From contig NC_079499.1 of the NCBI RefSeq assembly GCF_030052815.1, positions 100,102,480 to 100,166,479 of the forward strand: a DNA stretch of 64,000 nt, written 5' to 3'. Below, piece after piece: positions 13,506-25,387 of the stretch. Both the position numbers and the translations under genes were made by a program. Under the pieces are notes generated by a model. That model did no database searches. It worked only from the letters and a program-made list of their open reading frames with translations, and was not told the origin of the DNA. This stretch comes from Hevea brasiliensis. Lineage: Eukaryota > Streptophyta > Magnoliopsida > Malpighiales > Euphorbiaceae. Numbering within the stretch: position 1 is the first letter of the stretch; every line of letters begins with the position of its first letter.

Positions 13506-16500
13506 GTTTTCGATTGTTTGCTGAATGAAGATGGTGCTATGTTATGGGAACCCATCTTATTTATATCCATTAGGTAGGAGTCATGGGACCTGCAAAATGT
13601 CGCATTTAGTTTTATGCAATTCAAGCAAAGTTGATTTATCAGACTATCTATGGCTTTCGTTGTCCATTTACAAACATGCAATTTTGAAGGACGGATACAT
13701 GTGATTCAACTAGGTTGCTGAATTAATACTGTTCTAAATGAAAATGTTCTGTCTCTATGAATGACAAGGGGCAATTTGTAGAACCAACTTACATGGTATC
13801 TTAATATTCATCAAAGGTTGCTGAGGCCTGGCAACTTGTTTGGGGATTCTTTTGGTGGAAACTGAGAATTGGATTGGTGAGTGGTCTCAAAACTGCAAAT
13901 TATTTCCATAGACCCAAGGAAGACATGCCCTATTTTTAAAATGTTATTGGTGATGCAATTTATATAGCTGATCTGTTCTCTGGCTTTTAGGTTTTTCGTG
14001 TGAATAGAGGAGCTAATAGAGTTGTCCATGTGCTAACAGTAATAGAAAGAACTTTGCACATGTGTGAGGTATAGATGTTTCAGGCTATCAAGTCCTTCAT
14101 TGCTTGGGATGTAATTATTACTTTGTTTCTTAACGAAGTTAAAATTTTCCATTAAGAAAAAAAAAGGACCCTGTTACAGTTATCTGGATTGCTGGGCAAC
14201 TGGCTGCCCATGTGGGTTTTTAGTTCCATTTTTCAGAGGGAAAGAGAGGAAAGGAAGCAGAAGATAAGGGGAAAAAGTAGTCTCAGTTTGAAAGTTTTTG
14301 TGGCACTAATATCAATATGATGATTCGTTGTGAGTTCAAACAAACTGGCATGTGTGAGTGATAGAAAAGTACAACTCTTTAAATTAAACTGCTTAAGATC
14401 ATGCAAGGCCAAAAGTCAAAGTATATGGGTGTATGGATCATACAATGTGTTAACACACGAAATTCTGATTGTTTAAGTTAAAAGATATGAAGAAATGAAA
14501 GGCTCAAATAAGATATGGGCCTCTTCTTTCCCTAATTTTCCACCTCTTCTTTTACATATTTGTGGAGCATTAGCAAGATCATTAGAAATTCTAAGAATCA
14601 TCAATATTACCTTATTTGGCCTAGTTCCCTTGCTATGACTCAAATGCCATAATTGATTGTGTCATTAATCGGATGGGGGAATTGATTTTATCTGTCAGGT
14701 CAGGATGGGTAAGACGAGGTGCAAAATTATACGAATTGGTCTCCATCCTATGAAAAAATACAGGAGTGCAGTTTGTTGACTGCATAATGTTTCTTCTTTT
14801 CTGCTTATTTATAAAGCAAATTTCCCTTCTTGTAACTTGGGCAATCTAAGCATTTTTAAGTGAAAATTTAGGGATGAGAATAGGGGAATTTCAAATTTAT
14901 ATGCAACAGAATTTTCAATTTACTAGAAATTGGCCACTGATGGTAAAATCTCCCCTTAATTACAGATGCTTGACAATGAATTTGGGGGCATTTCTTAAAT
15001 TTGTCATTATTCTAAGCTAACTCTTAAGTTTACATATTTCCACATGTTTGTGCTTAAGTGCTCTTATGAGTAATTTACCGTGTGAATTTCAGCTGATACT
15101 TGCTAATGGCATGATATATTATTCTGGATTATATATTCTCAGGAAACAAACTTCAAAGAGTGGAAGCTAGTGGTGCAAGAAATTGTCCACTTTATGGAAG
15201 TCAATACTGCCTTTGCAAATGTCAGGACTTTGCGGTATTGTGTCTTGTTTGATTCTCATCCAACTTCTCGTCCATATGTGGCCCGTTTCCATGCAAGGAA
15301 GGTCCTAAAGTTTCAAGATGCAATCCTGACAGGCTATCACCGGAATGAGGTGAAAAGTTTTTAATGTTTGTATGATTCTATGTTGATTATCATCACTTGG
15401 AGTTCAATAATTAGGAATTCTCCATGCTAAAATAAGTATTTACAACCTGTTATGTATTTTGTAATTTTCAGATTAAATTTGCAGAAATTACTTTGGACAC
15501 TTATAGAATGCTGCAATGTCTCGAATGGGAGCCAAGTGGGTCTTTCTACCAAAAGCATCCAGTTGAATCAGTCTACCAAAAGCATCCAGTCGAATCATAC
15601 GAGAATGGCACTGTAACTGATCATTCTGGAGCTTCTGGACTAATAGATATAAACCTGGCTGCAGATTTCACTGATCCAACTTTACCGCGAAATCCTAGGA
15701 AAGCTATTCTTTATCGTCCTTCCGCGACACATTTGCTAGCAGTTAGTTTTGAAGCTCTTACTTGATTATGTTTGTTAAAGTTAACTTTCGTTGTATGGGA
15801 CAGTTGCATTGGTATTTCTACCTTCATATTAAGTACTTATGCTACTACTCATATTTAGGTGGTTATTATCAATATTTCCTCGTAAACAGGCCTCTTTTGA
15901 CATTGTAGTTGTTGGTGAAATAGTGAATGATTTCTGCCTCAATGCAAAATGTAGCTTACAGTCAATTTATGCAGTGGCATATTGTTGTCTATATAATATT
16001 CTGCCCAGTTCAACTTTATAAAGATCAGATATTATATTTTTCTTGTAAGTAGTGGTTTCTATCAATTTTAGTCCATGGTCCATTGTTTTGCCAGAAAAAG
16101 TAAAGAAATATCTGTGGATCAATTGGCAAAACCTTAATACAGGTTACATATAATGCATACAAAGAATATATAGGTTCTTTGAGATTCAGTAACTAGTGCT
16201 AATATTTAGTTATGATCATTTTAATATTTGTTACTTGTGCACTTTTTTCATGTCCCTTTTTGTTATGGATTTAGAATATTAAAGTTGATGTTTAACCATA
16301 TCATTTGCTGGCAGGTTATGGCAACAATTTGTGAGGAGCTCCCTCCTGAAGGCATTATGCTAATATATATATCAGTCTCAGGTTAATTTTACCTTCATTT
16401 CACTCTAGAATTCAGCTGACCGTGCAAGTATTTATGACCAAAATAAATCCATTATGCAGGGAAGGCTGGCCAAAGTAATGTTTCTCAGGTGGAAAGCTCT

Positions 16501-18966
16501 GGAGGGTCATGGAAGTCTTCTAAAAACAAAGTTGTTTCTGGAACATCCAGTGAACAAAATAGTTATGCATCTGAATCTCATACTAATGGCAAGCGAGATT
16601 CAAGTGACTATCATGACAATTACCTATGGTTAGGTCCCAAAGGAACTGCTGGTAGGTGGCTTTATATTTTTTCCCCCCTTTCTAGTAGTTATCATTTCAA
16701 GTGTTACTTCCAAGTTAAAAGACAATTACTTTTCTATGTTTTCTGTTGTCTGTGCTATTGTTCCTCTGTTATGCATGTTGCTTTTGTATTTTCAGGTTCA
16801 AATACCCTTTATCCTGGTGATATAATTCCTTTTACTCGAAGACCACTTTTCTTGATTATTGATAGTGACAGCAGCCATGCATTCAAGGCAGGTTTGTCAT
16901 AACTTGTGTATGACTTAGATATTTTAATTTGTTCTACTGCATTACATAGTTAACAAACCAAAACTTGCGGCCTTCTGAACAAGATTTTATTTCAGTATCA
17001 GTTAATGCCTCAAGTATTTGTTTTTTTATAGTTTACCTTAGATGTCTAAAGTTGTGCTTCCAACTGGTAACTTGAAAATTGTAGCATGATTTATATAAAT
17101 TTGGTAAAAATAGAATTATTTAAAAAGTGGTACAGTTGTGAAACTATAATTAGTTTTAACCTACACCTGATGATAGTCATATCATTATAGTACCTGTGCA
17201 TTAATATGAAATAGGAAGCTACCATTTGCAAGGCTTAGGTGGATATGTGTAACTGATACAAAATAGCATCTAGTACTGATTGGATATAAAAATTTCACTT
17301 AAGCAAGTTATCATAGAAGATTGTACATTGGCCATGAATAAGTAGATTGTTATGCCAGCTGGTAAAGCCAGTATGCACTAGTAGTAAGATGCTTTTTGGG
17401 GAGGAAAATAATATTTTATATGTTATCATTTGTCAACTTCCAGAGTATCATTTTTAAAAATAAAAAGAAGAGGGATTTGGATTTTTTTATAGGCTTATTT
17501 AATGTATGAAATATAAATGATTACTTAAATATATTTTAAATTTGTATAAAATATTAAATGGGTTTGGGTGGGTTTGGGTAATGTTAATCGGATTTGGGTA
17601 GGCTAAAAGTAGTAAGGGATGAATTTTAATTAGGTTTAGAACAAGTTCAGGCAGTAAAATTGTCAAATGGGTATAGGAACAGGAGGGTCAAATTTGCGGA
17701 TACCCTACTCATTGCCATTCTTATTAGGAAAGTGTTATGTTTGGGAGTTGGTGGATTCATTCGTTTATTTACCGAGTTGGGGAGAAATGGATTGGGCCCC
17801 CATTGTATGCATGTATTTAAATTTGATGCCTTTCTGCAAAAAGAAGGTAAAAATTTCTTCTTTTCCATTTGGAAAAGGAATATGTTACATAAAATCCTGT
17901 AGAACTTAATTGTCTTCAGGTGTATCAATATTTCCAGATTTTCTGTATTTCTTCTCATGCCGTCCCAAGTTTTTGATTACTTGTCAGCTTACATGTGAAT
18001 TCTGGATGATTCTCAGGTCTTGCATGGTGCAGAAAGGGGAGAGCCATCTGCATTGCTACTTTCACCTTTGAAGCCAACATTCAAGAACGTAGCTGGTGTT
18101 GATACAACACATAATGGAAGTCAGTTTACCTTTTTTTTAACTGCTCCTTTGCAAGCTTTTTACCAGATGGTTGGTCTCTCATCTGTCAGTACTGATACAG
18201 TAAGTTGATTGCATAAGGTATTCAATTGGTGTGATAATCATATTGTTCCTACTTGGTCTTTTTGGCTAAGTGGACTCTGGTTTTAGGATGTTTACAATGA
18301 TGCTGAGGAGATGCTATCCAATGCATTCTCCGAGTGGGAGGTGGTTCTATGTACGTCAAATAGCCTAGATCTGGTTTGGGCTCAAGTTTTATCTGACCCA
18401 TTTCTGCGGCGGCTTATTCTCAGGTGTACATTCCTCTCCCTCTCTCTCTCATATCAGTATTGACAATAACAACTAAGCCTTAATTCCAAACTAGTTAGGG
18501 TTAATTATATGGATTTTTTTTGCCATTCATCTCTATTTGAGACCAATTTTATATCAATATAAAAAAATCGTAAATCTTTTGATACTGATTCCCTTCTTGT
18601 CATTTTAGTTAGGTTGATTATATGGATCATTTTTCGCCATTCATCTCTGTTTGATACTAATACTGTATCAATGTTCAAAAATCATAAATCTTTTGATACT
18701 AGTTCCCTCCACGTCATTTTAGTTTTGAATATTATTAAATTTTAGCTGACTGAGTTATGTTCATGGAATGTGTCCCCAGATTTATATTCTGCCGTTCTGT
18801 TCTATCTACCTTCTGCCCTCCAAGGGACAATGAGCAATATCTGCCTGTTTGCCTGCCCCATCTTCCCAGTTCTGTGTCTCCGAGCTCTGAAGTTGTGCGT
18901 TTGGCAGTCCTTCGACTTTCAAATCACCTGAATGTTTCCGATTATTTTCACTTTGATGACAATTAG
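12163..18966 (+). CDS. SCAI-like protein (UPF0682/DUF3550 family), nine exons
   Basis: Exons: 12163-12654, 15143-15349, 15472-15741, 16315-16381, 16460-16651, 16796-16887, 18017-18199, 18287-18423, 18780-18966. The sum is 1827 nt (608 aa plus stop TAG), in frame throughout. The family is known for human SCAI, a nuclear cofactor that restrains MRTF/SRF transcription and acts in double-strand-break repair; the plant role is unclear, and nuclear action is inferred. Recognisable stretches are 'VYYEAILxRxYF'-like text in exon 1 (read here as VFYEAILHRKYFEG), 'LRYCVLFDSHPTSRPYVARF' in exon 2, 'GDIIPFTRRPLFLIIDSDSSHAFK' in exon 6 and 'VLHGAERGEPSALLLSPLKP' in exon 7. All introns are GT-AG except intron 6, which must use a GC donor (16888-16889) to keep frame. 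Exon 3 has a 27-bp tandem duplication (15547-15600) giving a repeated YQKHPVES. Intron 1 is about 2.5 kb and contains a TTA microsatellite. There is no signal peptide or membrane segment. Confidence 0.9.
13463..13504 (+). repeat. (TTA)n microsatellite in intron 1 of the SCAI-like gene
   Basis: About 14 TTA/ATT triplets in a row within the first intron. It produces a poly-Leu artefact in one frame. Confidence 0.9.
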
Positions 18967-19876
18967 GATCCCAAGCTGTTGAAAAAAAATTAGAGGGATA
19001 AAATTGCAGGCCCTAGGCACTCAAATTCCATTCATTTGATGAGAAAAACTACTTCTGAATTTGACAAGTTGGCTTTTAAGGGAACTTAAGCGGAATATAA
19101 CTGGTGATGCAACTGAAGTTGGCAAAATAGAGAATGTCTGGACGAGCATGGTTGCTTCTGCATGTTTTATCGCCTGTGTACAAACTCGCCAAATTTTCAG
19201 ACTGCTGGTGAATCATATGCTGGTTTGCTGTTATGTTGCTGGATGCTCAACGATTTGCAGGTGTGTAAGTATTGTTTAATTCTTTAGGGGCTGATTGGTG
19301 TAATAATCTAATTTTTGTTTTAAGCAGTACTAGTCTTTTTTTTTTTTTTGTAAAAGAAAATCAGGTAGTCAAAGTGTTTTTTCCGTCTTACAGTTGTTTC
19401 ATATTATTCTTGAGGAGCTACTTAAGGGGCAGATGTAATTAAATCGAGTACTAGTTACAGGTTGGATTCTGCTTAATGCTCCTATATTTGGTCTTTATTG
19501 TTTTGTCTCTTCTGCCATCTCATTTTTAAAAAATATAATAAATTATATATATATATATATATATTAATTATAATTGAGGCATGTGCTTTTATGGATTTGG
19601 ACATACCTGTTTGTTTTGTTTGGATAATAGCATGTTAAAAGTGATTTTTTTAGCATAAATTGAAGGTGAATGATATTATAAATTAAAAATTAAATTATTA
19701 GAAATAACCTCTAAAACTATTGGTATAATTTACCCGTTTTCCTGAGAAAATATTGTCCTTAGAGAAAGTGAACGAGGTTCTCATATTATTGATGAAGCCA
19801 TGTAGGAGGCATTTTAGCTGGGAAAAATCTCCTAAATAATAGATTCTATTAAGCTTAACCGTTCGTAAGGCCAATT
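18967..19876. other. 3' region of the SCAI-like gene and spacer
   Basis: The first few hundred bases after the stop at 18966 keep the transcript-like composition of the gene and probably hold its 3' UTR. No clear polyadenylation site could be chosen among several AT-rich candidates. A poly-T run (about 19337-19349) and a TA run (about 19546-19563) follow. The open frame at 19061-19279 resembles no known protein. Confidence 0.5.
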
Positions 19877-20796
19877 CTTTGTGCGATTATAGTCGATTTT
19901 TTTTTTCTTGTCAATTTTAGTCTAAATTTCAGGGTTTGTGTTAATTATGCTCTATGGTCAAAATTAAAATGGGGGCTACTAATTTAATTGTTAAAAATAT
20001 TATTATTTTTATGAATTTGTTGATGTGAGTTAAACTCGAATAATAAAAATATATATTTTTTTTCTTTTTCCTTATTTTTTAAAAAAATGTATTTGTCAAA
20101 TATATTTATAAAAATAAATAAATTTTTTTACTTTTTAAAAAATTAAAAATTCATGTAAAAATTTTAATAGTAATGATAATAATAATTTTAGCACATATAG
20201 TTAATAATTAATGTATAAGTGGATGTGTGTGTGTGTATTATTAGGTGATAATAGGCGGAGAGAGAGGGGACAGAGACAGGAGATAGTAGAAGGGAGGAGG
20301 AAAGAGAAAGTAATGTCGAGTGGAGGGAGAGAGAGATGATGGAAGATGGTGGGTGAAGGAATGGGTGAGAAAGGGACGGTTGGTGGGAGGAGAGAGATAG
20401 GTGAGTGGAGGAAGAGAAAGAAAGTCGATGAATGGAAGAACAGTGAGCGTGGAAGTGGATAAGAATGGAGAGAGGAAAATTTTAATTTTTATTATACTAA
20501 GTAAACAAATATTAATTATTAATAAAATTATTTTAAAATTAATCAGCTAATTATAATTTATACAAATTTTTAAAATGGATTAAAATTGATAAAATTCATA
20601 AAGGTTTAATTTTTTTTATCATTTAAATTTAAATCAAGTTAATAAATCATATAAAATAATTATATTTTTATTACATTAGACACAATCACGTTAGCACACC
20701 CAATTTAATTTTAATCATGGGTTATAATTAACACAAATATTTAAAATTAAAATAAAATTAACAGAAAAAAAGAGAATTTACTATAATTTACAAAAT
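19877..20796. mobile_element. Long-TIR, MULE-like non-autonomous element
   Basis: The left arm (about 19881-19990) reads 'gattatagt...tttgtgttaattatgctc..atggtcaaaattaaa..ggggcta'. The reverse complement of the right arm (about 20680-20796) reads 'aattatagt...tttgtgttaattataaccc.atgattaaaattaaa..gggtgtgcta'. These are over 100 bp of terminal inverted repeat at roughly three-quarters identity by eye. TIRs of this length on a 0.9 kb non-coding body are typical of Mutator-like elements. The exact ends and a 9-bp target duplication could not be fixed. The core carries a strongly purine-biased stretch (20255-20478). Confidence 0.6.
20255..20478. repeat. Polypurine (GA-rich) low-complexity tract
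   Basis: About 220 bases of almost pure A/G on the + strand (gagagag, ggagga, gaaaga blocks), preceded by a short (GT)n run at about 20222-20237. It sits inside the long-TIR element. No protein reading on either strand is convincing. Confidence 0.8.
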
Positions 20797-21167
20797 GCAT
20801 AAAAAATAGAGTTTTTAACAGCTTGGCAGATTCTATTATTAGCCATTCTCGCCAATGCTGAACTGTACTGTAAGGTAAAAGAAAAGAAGAAAGATCATTC
20901 TCACTAATTCTGAACTGTTGGGAGAAAGAAAATTTATATCAAGACAGTTATGGCGGTTAATTAGACATTAGGAGAGTCTTCATTCTGCAAGGACCACGTC
21001 AACCATCAAATAAACAAGGAAAATAACAGGGCAATTGGGTCAACATTAGAAACTTTATATTATATTGTATCATGCAATGGTTCTGATTACTACTAAATAA
21101 TCACATTTGCATTAATTTTCCAGCAGCCATAGGTTCGTCGGTGGAAAACCCGCCAACTTCGGTTATT

Positions 21168-21178
21168 CATATATAACT
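21168..21178 (+). promoter_or_regulatory. Probable TATA box of the coiled-coil gene
   Basis: 'catatataac' lies about 25-30 bases before a CT-rich leader (tctctctctataccccg..., ctctctctag), a common plant start-site context. The leader then contains an intron in the 5' UTR (see next entry). Position and context are the only evidence. Confidence 0.45.
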
Positions 21179-21650
21179 GAACTTAGCCCAACTTTCTCTC
21201 TCTATACCCCGCTTTTTTCTCTCTCTAGAATTTCTCCATGACAATCGCTATATTTTGAAATCCATTTATTGATTTTTCCAAATATATCAACTAACACATA
21301 CCAAGAACGATTCAAAATTTTCCTTCTTTTTCTTGCATTTATCCTACTTTATTTTTCCTTGTAAGTTCCATGCATTTGCTTTCTCTCCTCTTCTGCTTCA
21401 TATCTTTTTCATTCTTTCTCTGTTTAGCGAGATTTGGCCTGGTGGGTTACTTCTTTTTTTTGTTTCATTCTTTGGTTGCTTTGTTTCTCTTTATATGTAT
21501 TTGGCGTTTCATTGGTGATTTTATATATGAGTTTTCAGATTTCGGTCTTTGGAGATTTCATAGAAGACTCCTTCATTGGTTGTATCCAAGTCCATCCCTG
21601 CATCAGAACATTTCAAAAGCTACGATCCAAGACTGGAAGAATTATCCAAG

Positions 21651-21780
21651 GTAACAATCTTCTTTTCTTTTTTTTTTCCCCTTCAATTGGTCCTCTTTTT
21701 TTAATCTTGAAGTTTTTGTTTACCTTACAAAATAGTACTGGTGGGGATTTGCTACTTGTGGTTAGAAACCAATCATTATA
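21651..21780 (+). other. 5'-UTR intron of the coiled-coil gene
   Basis: A donor 'ccaag|gtaaca' at about 21650 and an acceptor preceded by a pyrimidine-rich stretch, 'cattatag|attcaaag', just before the ATG at 21790. Upstream sequence in frame with the ATG shows no coding character, so the intron is placed in the 5' UTR. This is inferred from splice-site consensus only. Confidence 0.55.
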
Positions 21781-21789
21781 GATTCAAAG

Positions 21790-23838
21790 ATGCAGCAGGA
21801 TGCGAGGCAACTGGAGGAGGAGCTGATGAATATGAAAGAAAGATTGGCTGCAGCAGAAAGAGACAGAGTGAGATTCCGTGATGAGCTGAAAGAGATGAAA
21901 AATGCGGCTTATGAGGCCAATGGGAAGCTAACTGAAGCAATGTCCAATAGGAAGGTTGCTGATGTATTTTCAGAGCTAAATTCGGCAATGGAATCGTTAT
22001 CAAAATCCAATGAAGAATTAAAAATCAAAGATAAAGCCATTGCTTCTTTGAAGGTTGAACTTGACAAGGCAAAGGAATTGGAAGCTAAAATGGCAGAGAA
22101 AGATGCCTTATTGCAGAAATTGAAAGACGAGATGGATAAAGTTCAATCCTCTGAGGCTCATGCATTGGATTTGTTGTCCAAAAGCAAAGAAAGAATTCAG
22201 GAACTGGAAACAGAATTAAAGAAAGGCAAGGACTCAGAGACGAAAATGTTAGATTCCTTGGCTGCACAAACAAAGCGTTTTGAGCTAACCAAGATGATGC
22301 TTGAAGAGTCGAAGCTCGAGGTCACTTCCCTCCATGATGAAGTAGAAAAAATGGCTTCACCTAAAAACGATGATGATAAATCTTCATTCCAAAAAGAATT
22401 AGAGAGTCTCAAGTCTGAACTTGGGCTTGCGAAAGAAAACCTAGCTCGAGCCCAGGAAGGTGAGAAACTTTCAGCAGCGAAAGCTGAAGGTTTGCTTAGG
22501 GAGATGGAATTGCTTAAAAACGAACTGAAGCAAGCAACTGAAGCAGAGGGGAACAACAAGAAGGCAATGGATGACTTAGCAATAGCACTGAAGGAAGTTG
22601 CAACAGAAGCCAACCAAAACAAGGAGAAGCTAATCAAAACTGAAGATGAGCTTGAGAGTTTGAAAAAGGAGTCGGAAGAATTGAAACAGAAGTTCAAGAG
22701 CACCGAGGAGAAGCATAAAATTGTATTGGATGAAGCAAGGAAAGAGGCTGATCTGTATAGAAACACAGCTGATAGGTTGAGATTAGAAGCGGAGGAGTCA
22801 CTTCTAGCATGGAATGGGAAAGAGACTGGCTTTGTTGATTGTATCAAACAAGCTGAGGATGAAAAGACTCTGGCACTAGAAGAGAACAGTAAACTCCTAG
22901 AAGCACTTACAGCAGCTGAGAACTTGAACAAAACAGCTAAAGAAGAGAATCAGAAGCTGCGCGATATACTTAAACAGGCCTTAAATGAAGCTAATGTTGC
23001 GAAAGAAGCTGCAGGAATTGCTCAATCAGAAAATTCCCAACTCAAGGATTTGCTGGCTGAAAAGGATGATGCTTTGATCTTCATTACTCGAGAGAACGAA
23101 AACCTAAGGATAAATGAAGTTTCAGCCAATGAGAATATCAAAGAGTTGAAGAGACTGCTGGCTGAAGCTTCAGGAAAAGAATTTAAGCCTGAAGATAAGG
23201 AACAAGAACAAAAGCTGAAGTCACAGAATTCGATGGAGAAGGAGGTGGCCCATAAAGAAAGGAAACTGAGCAATGCCTTTAGCATTAATCTGAAGGATCT
23301 AATAATTCACCCTAAACACAAGGATATACATGAGGATCAGAAAATTTCTGAGAAGAACAATGAACATGACGAGGAGAACGAGGACTCTGAGAATGCTGAC
23401 CCTCTTAAGGGATCAATATTTGATGTAGATTCACCTGTAGCAACAGCAGCAGCAGCTAATGATAAACACCACAACCATCACCACCATCACCATCATCGGA
23501 GAAAGTCCTCTACATTTGCGGATGAAGAAGCAATAAATGCTGAAGATTTAGAACATCTAGATGGGACTCATATTGATGATGTGGAGATTGAAAGAAACTC
23601 CAGGAAGAAGAAAGCATTGTTAAGAAGATTTGGAGATATTATAACAAGAAGAAAAGGTGTTCACAGAAGGGAATCATCACTGGGTGGTGAAAGTCACAAG
23701 AAAGAACCCTCATCAGCTGGTGGTGAAGCTCACAAGAAGGATCCCACATCTTCTGGTTCTGAAGGCCACAAAAAGGAGCCTTCACCGCTCGGTGTCAGTA
23801 GTGAATCTCTCAGAAGGGAAGCATCACTTGGTGAATAA
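21790..23838 (+). CDS. Long coiled-coil protein, WEB-family type
   Basis: Single uninterrupted exon, 682 aa, stop TAA. Residues 1 to about 470 are nearly continuous heptad-type coiled coil, very rich in Glu/Lys/Leu/Ala ('DELKEMKNAAYEANGKL', 'NKTAKEENQKLRDILKQA'). The rest is an acidic spacer (EENEDSENADPLKGSIFDVDSP), a histidine run at about 560-570, a basic motif 'KKKALLRRFGDIITRRKG' at about 604-621, and a Gly/Ser tail with repeats of '(G)GExHKKxPSS' type at about 630-665. The basic 'KKxLLRRFG' motif near the C-terminus is shared with WEB-family proteins (At3g02930/At1g65010 group; WEB1 acts in light-driven chloroplast movement). The usual Ser/Pro-rich or transit-like N-terminus of the long members is missing; the protein starts straight in the coil. 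A generic filament-like or MAR-binding coiled coil is the alternative. The role is not assigned. Confidence 0.8.
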   Translation: MQQDARQLEEELMNMKERLAAAERDRVRFRDELKEMKNAAYEANGKLTEAMSNRKVADVFSELNSAMESLSKSNEELKIKDKAIASLKVELDKAKELEAKMAEKDALLQKLKDEMDKVQSSEAHALDLLSKSKERIQELETELKKGKDSETKMLDSLAAQTKRFELTKMMLEESKLEVTSLHDEVEKMASPKNDDDKSSFQKELESLKSELGLAKENLARAQEGEKLSAAKAEGLLREMELLKNELKQATEAEGNNKKAMDDLAIALKEVATEANQNKEKLIKTEDELESLKKESEELKQKFKSTEEKHKIVLDEARKEADLYRNTADRLRLEAEESLLAWNGKETGFVDCIKQAEDEKTLALEENSKLLEALTAAENLNKTAKEENQKLRDILKQALNEANVAKEAAGIAQSENSQLKDLLAEKDDALIFITRENENLRINEVSANENIKELKRLLAEASGKEFKPEDKEQEQKLKSQNSMEKEVAHKERKLSNAFSINLKDLIIHPKHKDIHEDQKISEKNNEHDEENEDSENADPLKGSIFDVDSPVATAAAANDKHHNHHHHHHHRRKSSTFADEEAINAEDLEHLDGTHIDDVEIERNSRKKKALLRRFGDIITRRKGVHRRESSLGGESHKKEPSSAGGEAHKKDPTSSGSEGHKKEPSPLGVSSESLRREASLGE

Positions 23839-25387
23839 ACATATTTTCTATATAATTTCCAACAGCTTGTAGCTCTGATTCATTTGCATTTGATTAATTT
23901 TCTTTTCTTTTTTTTTTTTTAATTCTTTTAAACTATAGGGTAAAAATTTCAACAGTGTCTATAATGTGAATATGGTTCTCAATTCTCATTATCTTTGTTA
24001 TAATGTTTCTTGGAAAAAAAATAAAATTAATCAGAGTGTGTATAAATTGAAAAAATTATATTTATGTATATTATCAATCGCAGTTAGCTCATTTGTGTTG
24101 CCATTGTCCGATGTATAAATAACAAAAAAATTTGCGTGCTTTTTAATCATAGTTATTTATTAGACTCATTTTAGGCACTAACTAAGTTAAGAGATTACAG
24201 TGATAAAAGTTAGGGATTTTTCTTCTTCAAACTCGTCTCATATGTTTATATCTTAAATTTATGATAAATTAAATTTACGCTCATGCTTGTATCTCTCATT
24301 TTATGGGGTTTTTACTTTCTTTTTCCATCGCCCTCGTATGTGGATGTCTTCTTTCTTTTTATGGGTATTTTTATATCTTCTAAATTTTTTTTTATCTGGA
24401 CCTGATTTACTATAAACATAAATAATAGCACTAAGTTTAAATAATAATTTTTTGGATGGGATGGGATTAGATTTTTCTTATCGAGACTATATATTCAAGA
24501 TATAAGATGTATGATGAATTCATATATTAAATAAATGGGTGTCATATATTATATTTTATATCTATAATGCATTGAGTTTAGACAAATTTTTTGAATGAAA
24601 TTTTTCTTATCTAAACTTGGTTTATCATGGATTAAAGATATAAGATGTATGGTGGAATTCACTTATTAAATAATTATTTTAATGATAAAATAATTATTTT
24701 AAATAAAAAGATAAATTTATTAATTAAATAAAAATATAGATATTAATTAATATAATTTTTATAATAAATAGAATTGTTTGTGATTCTTATTCCTTTCTCA
24801 CTTTGTTGGTACCGCATCGAATGAGGTGAAAGCACGCAAGGTGGGGAATAAAGCTAAGAGAGGAGGCAATACTTGTGGTGTAGCCAATTTGGTCTCCTAT
24901 CCCTAATGCTTATGGAATATTGTGTTTAGATAAAGGATCCTCATTTTTTTTACATTTTTAGTTTCATAAATGTGCTCCAAATTTTTTAAAAAGAATTCAA
25001 TTTACATACTCTCATAACCGATTGATAGAAATGATGTCCAAATACCATGCATTAATCTTAATCTTCAATTAATTGTCGACTTCTTTGTTTTTTTATTTTA
25101 TAAAGTAAAAAATATATTATTTTTTAATAATTTTGATACATTATATACTACTATTAGTAATAAAATATATTATAAATAAGTAGTTAGATCAATCGCGTGA
25201 AAATAATTTCATATATACTTTACTTGCAAAGGTTAGTGATATAGTCTAAGTAAAAAGAAAAAAAAAAGGAATCCTATAGATCTAATCAACCGAGTTCAGT
25301 TTTTGAGTTATCATGGGTTTGAATCAACAAATTACTTAGAGACGATATCTAATAAGAAAAACTAACTGTACAAGTTTGAAATAAAAT
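23839..25387. other. 3' region of the coiled-coil gene and AT-rich spacer
   Basis: No gene is seen. The first 200 bases probably hold the 3' UTR of the upstream gene. Two related phrases ('ttttttggatgggatgg.att.gatttttcttatc', about 24450, and 'ttttttgaatgaaatttttcttatc', about 24583) are each followed by 'agatataagatgtatgRtgRattc', so a roughly 130-bp diverged repeat is present. The last 5 bases (25388-25392, acacc) are the left target duplication of the large retroelement. Confidence 0.5.

Noticed and set aside
19061..19279. 72-aa frame after the SCAI-like stop codon
   Set aside because: It follows a good stop with no splice signal joining it and has no family match; it is treated as 3' UTR.
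22197..22931. 244-aa Ser/Phe-rich minus-strand frame
   Set aside because: It is the antisense shadow of the coiled-coil gene; Glu/Lys codons read backwards give Phe/Ser/Leu.
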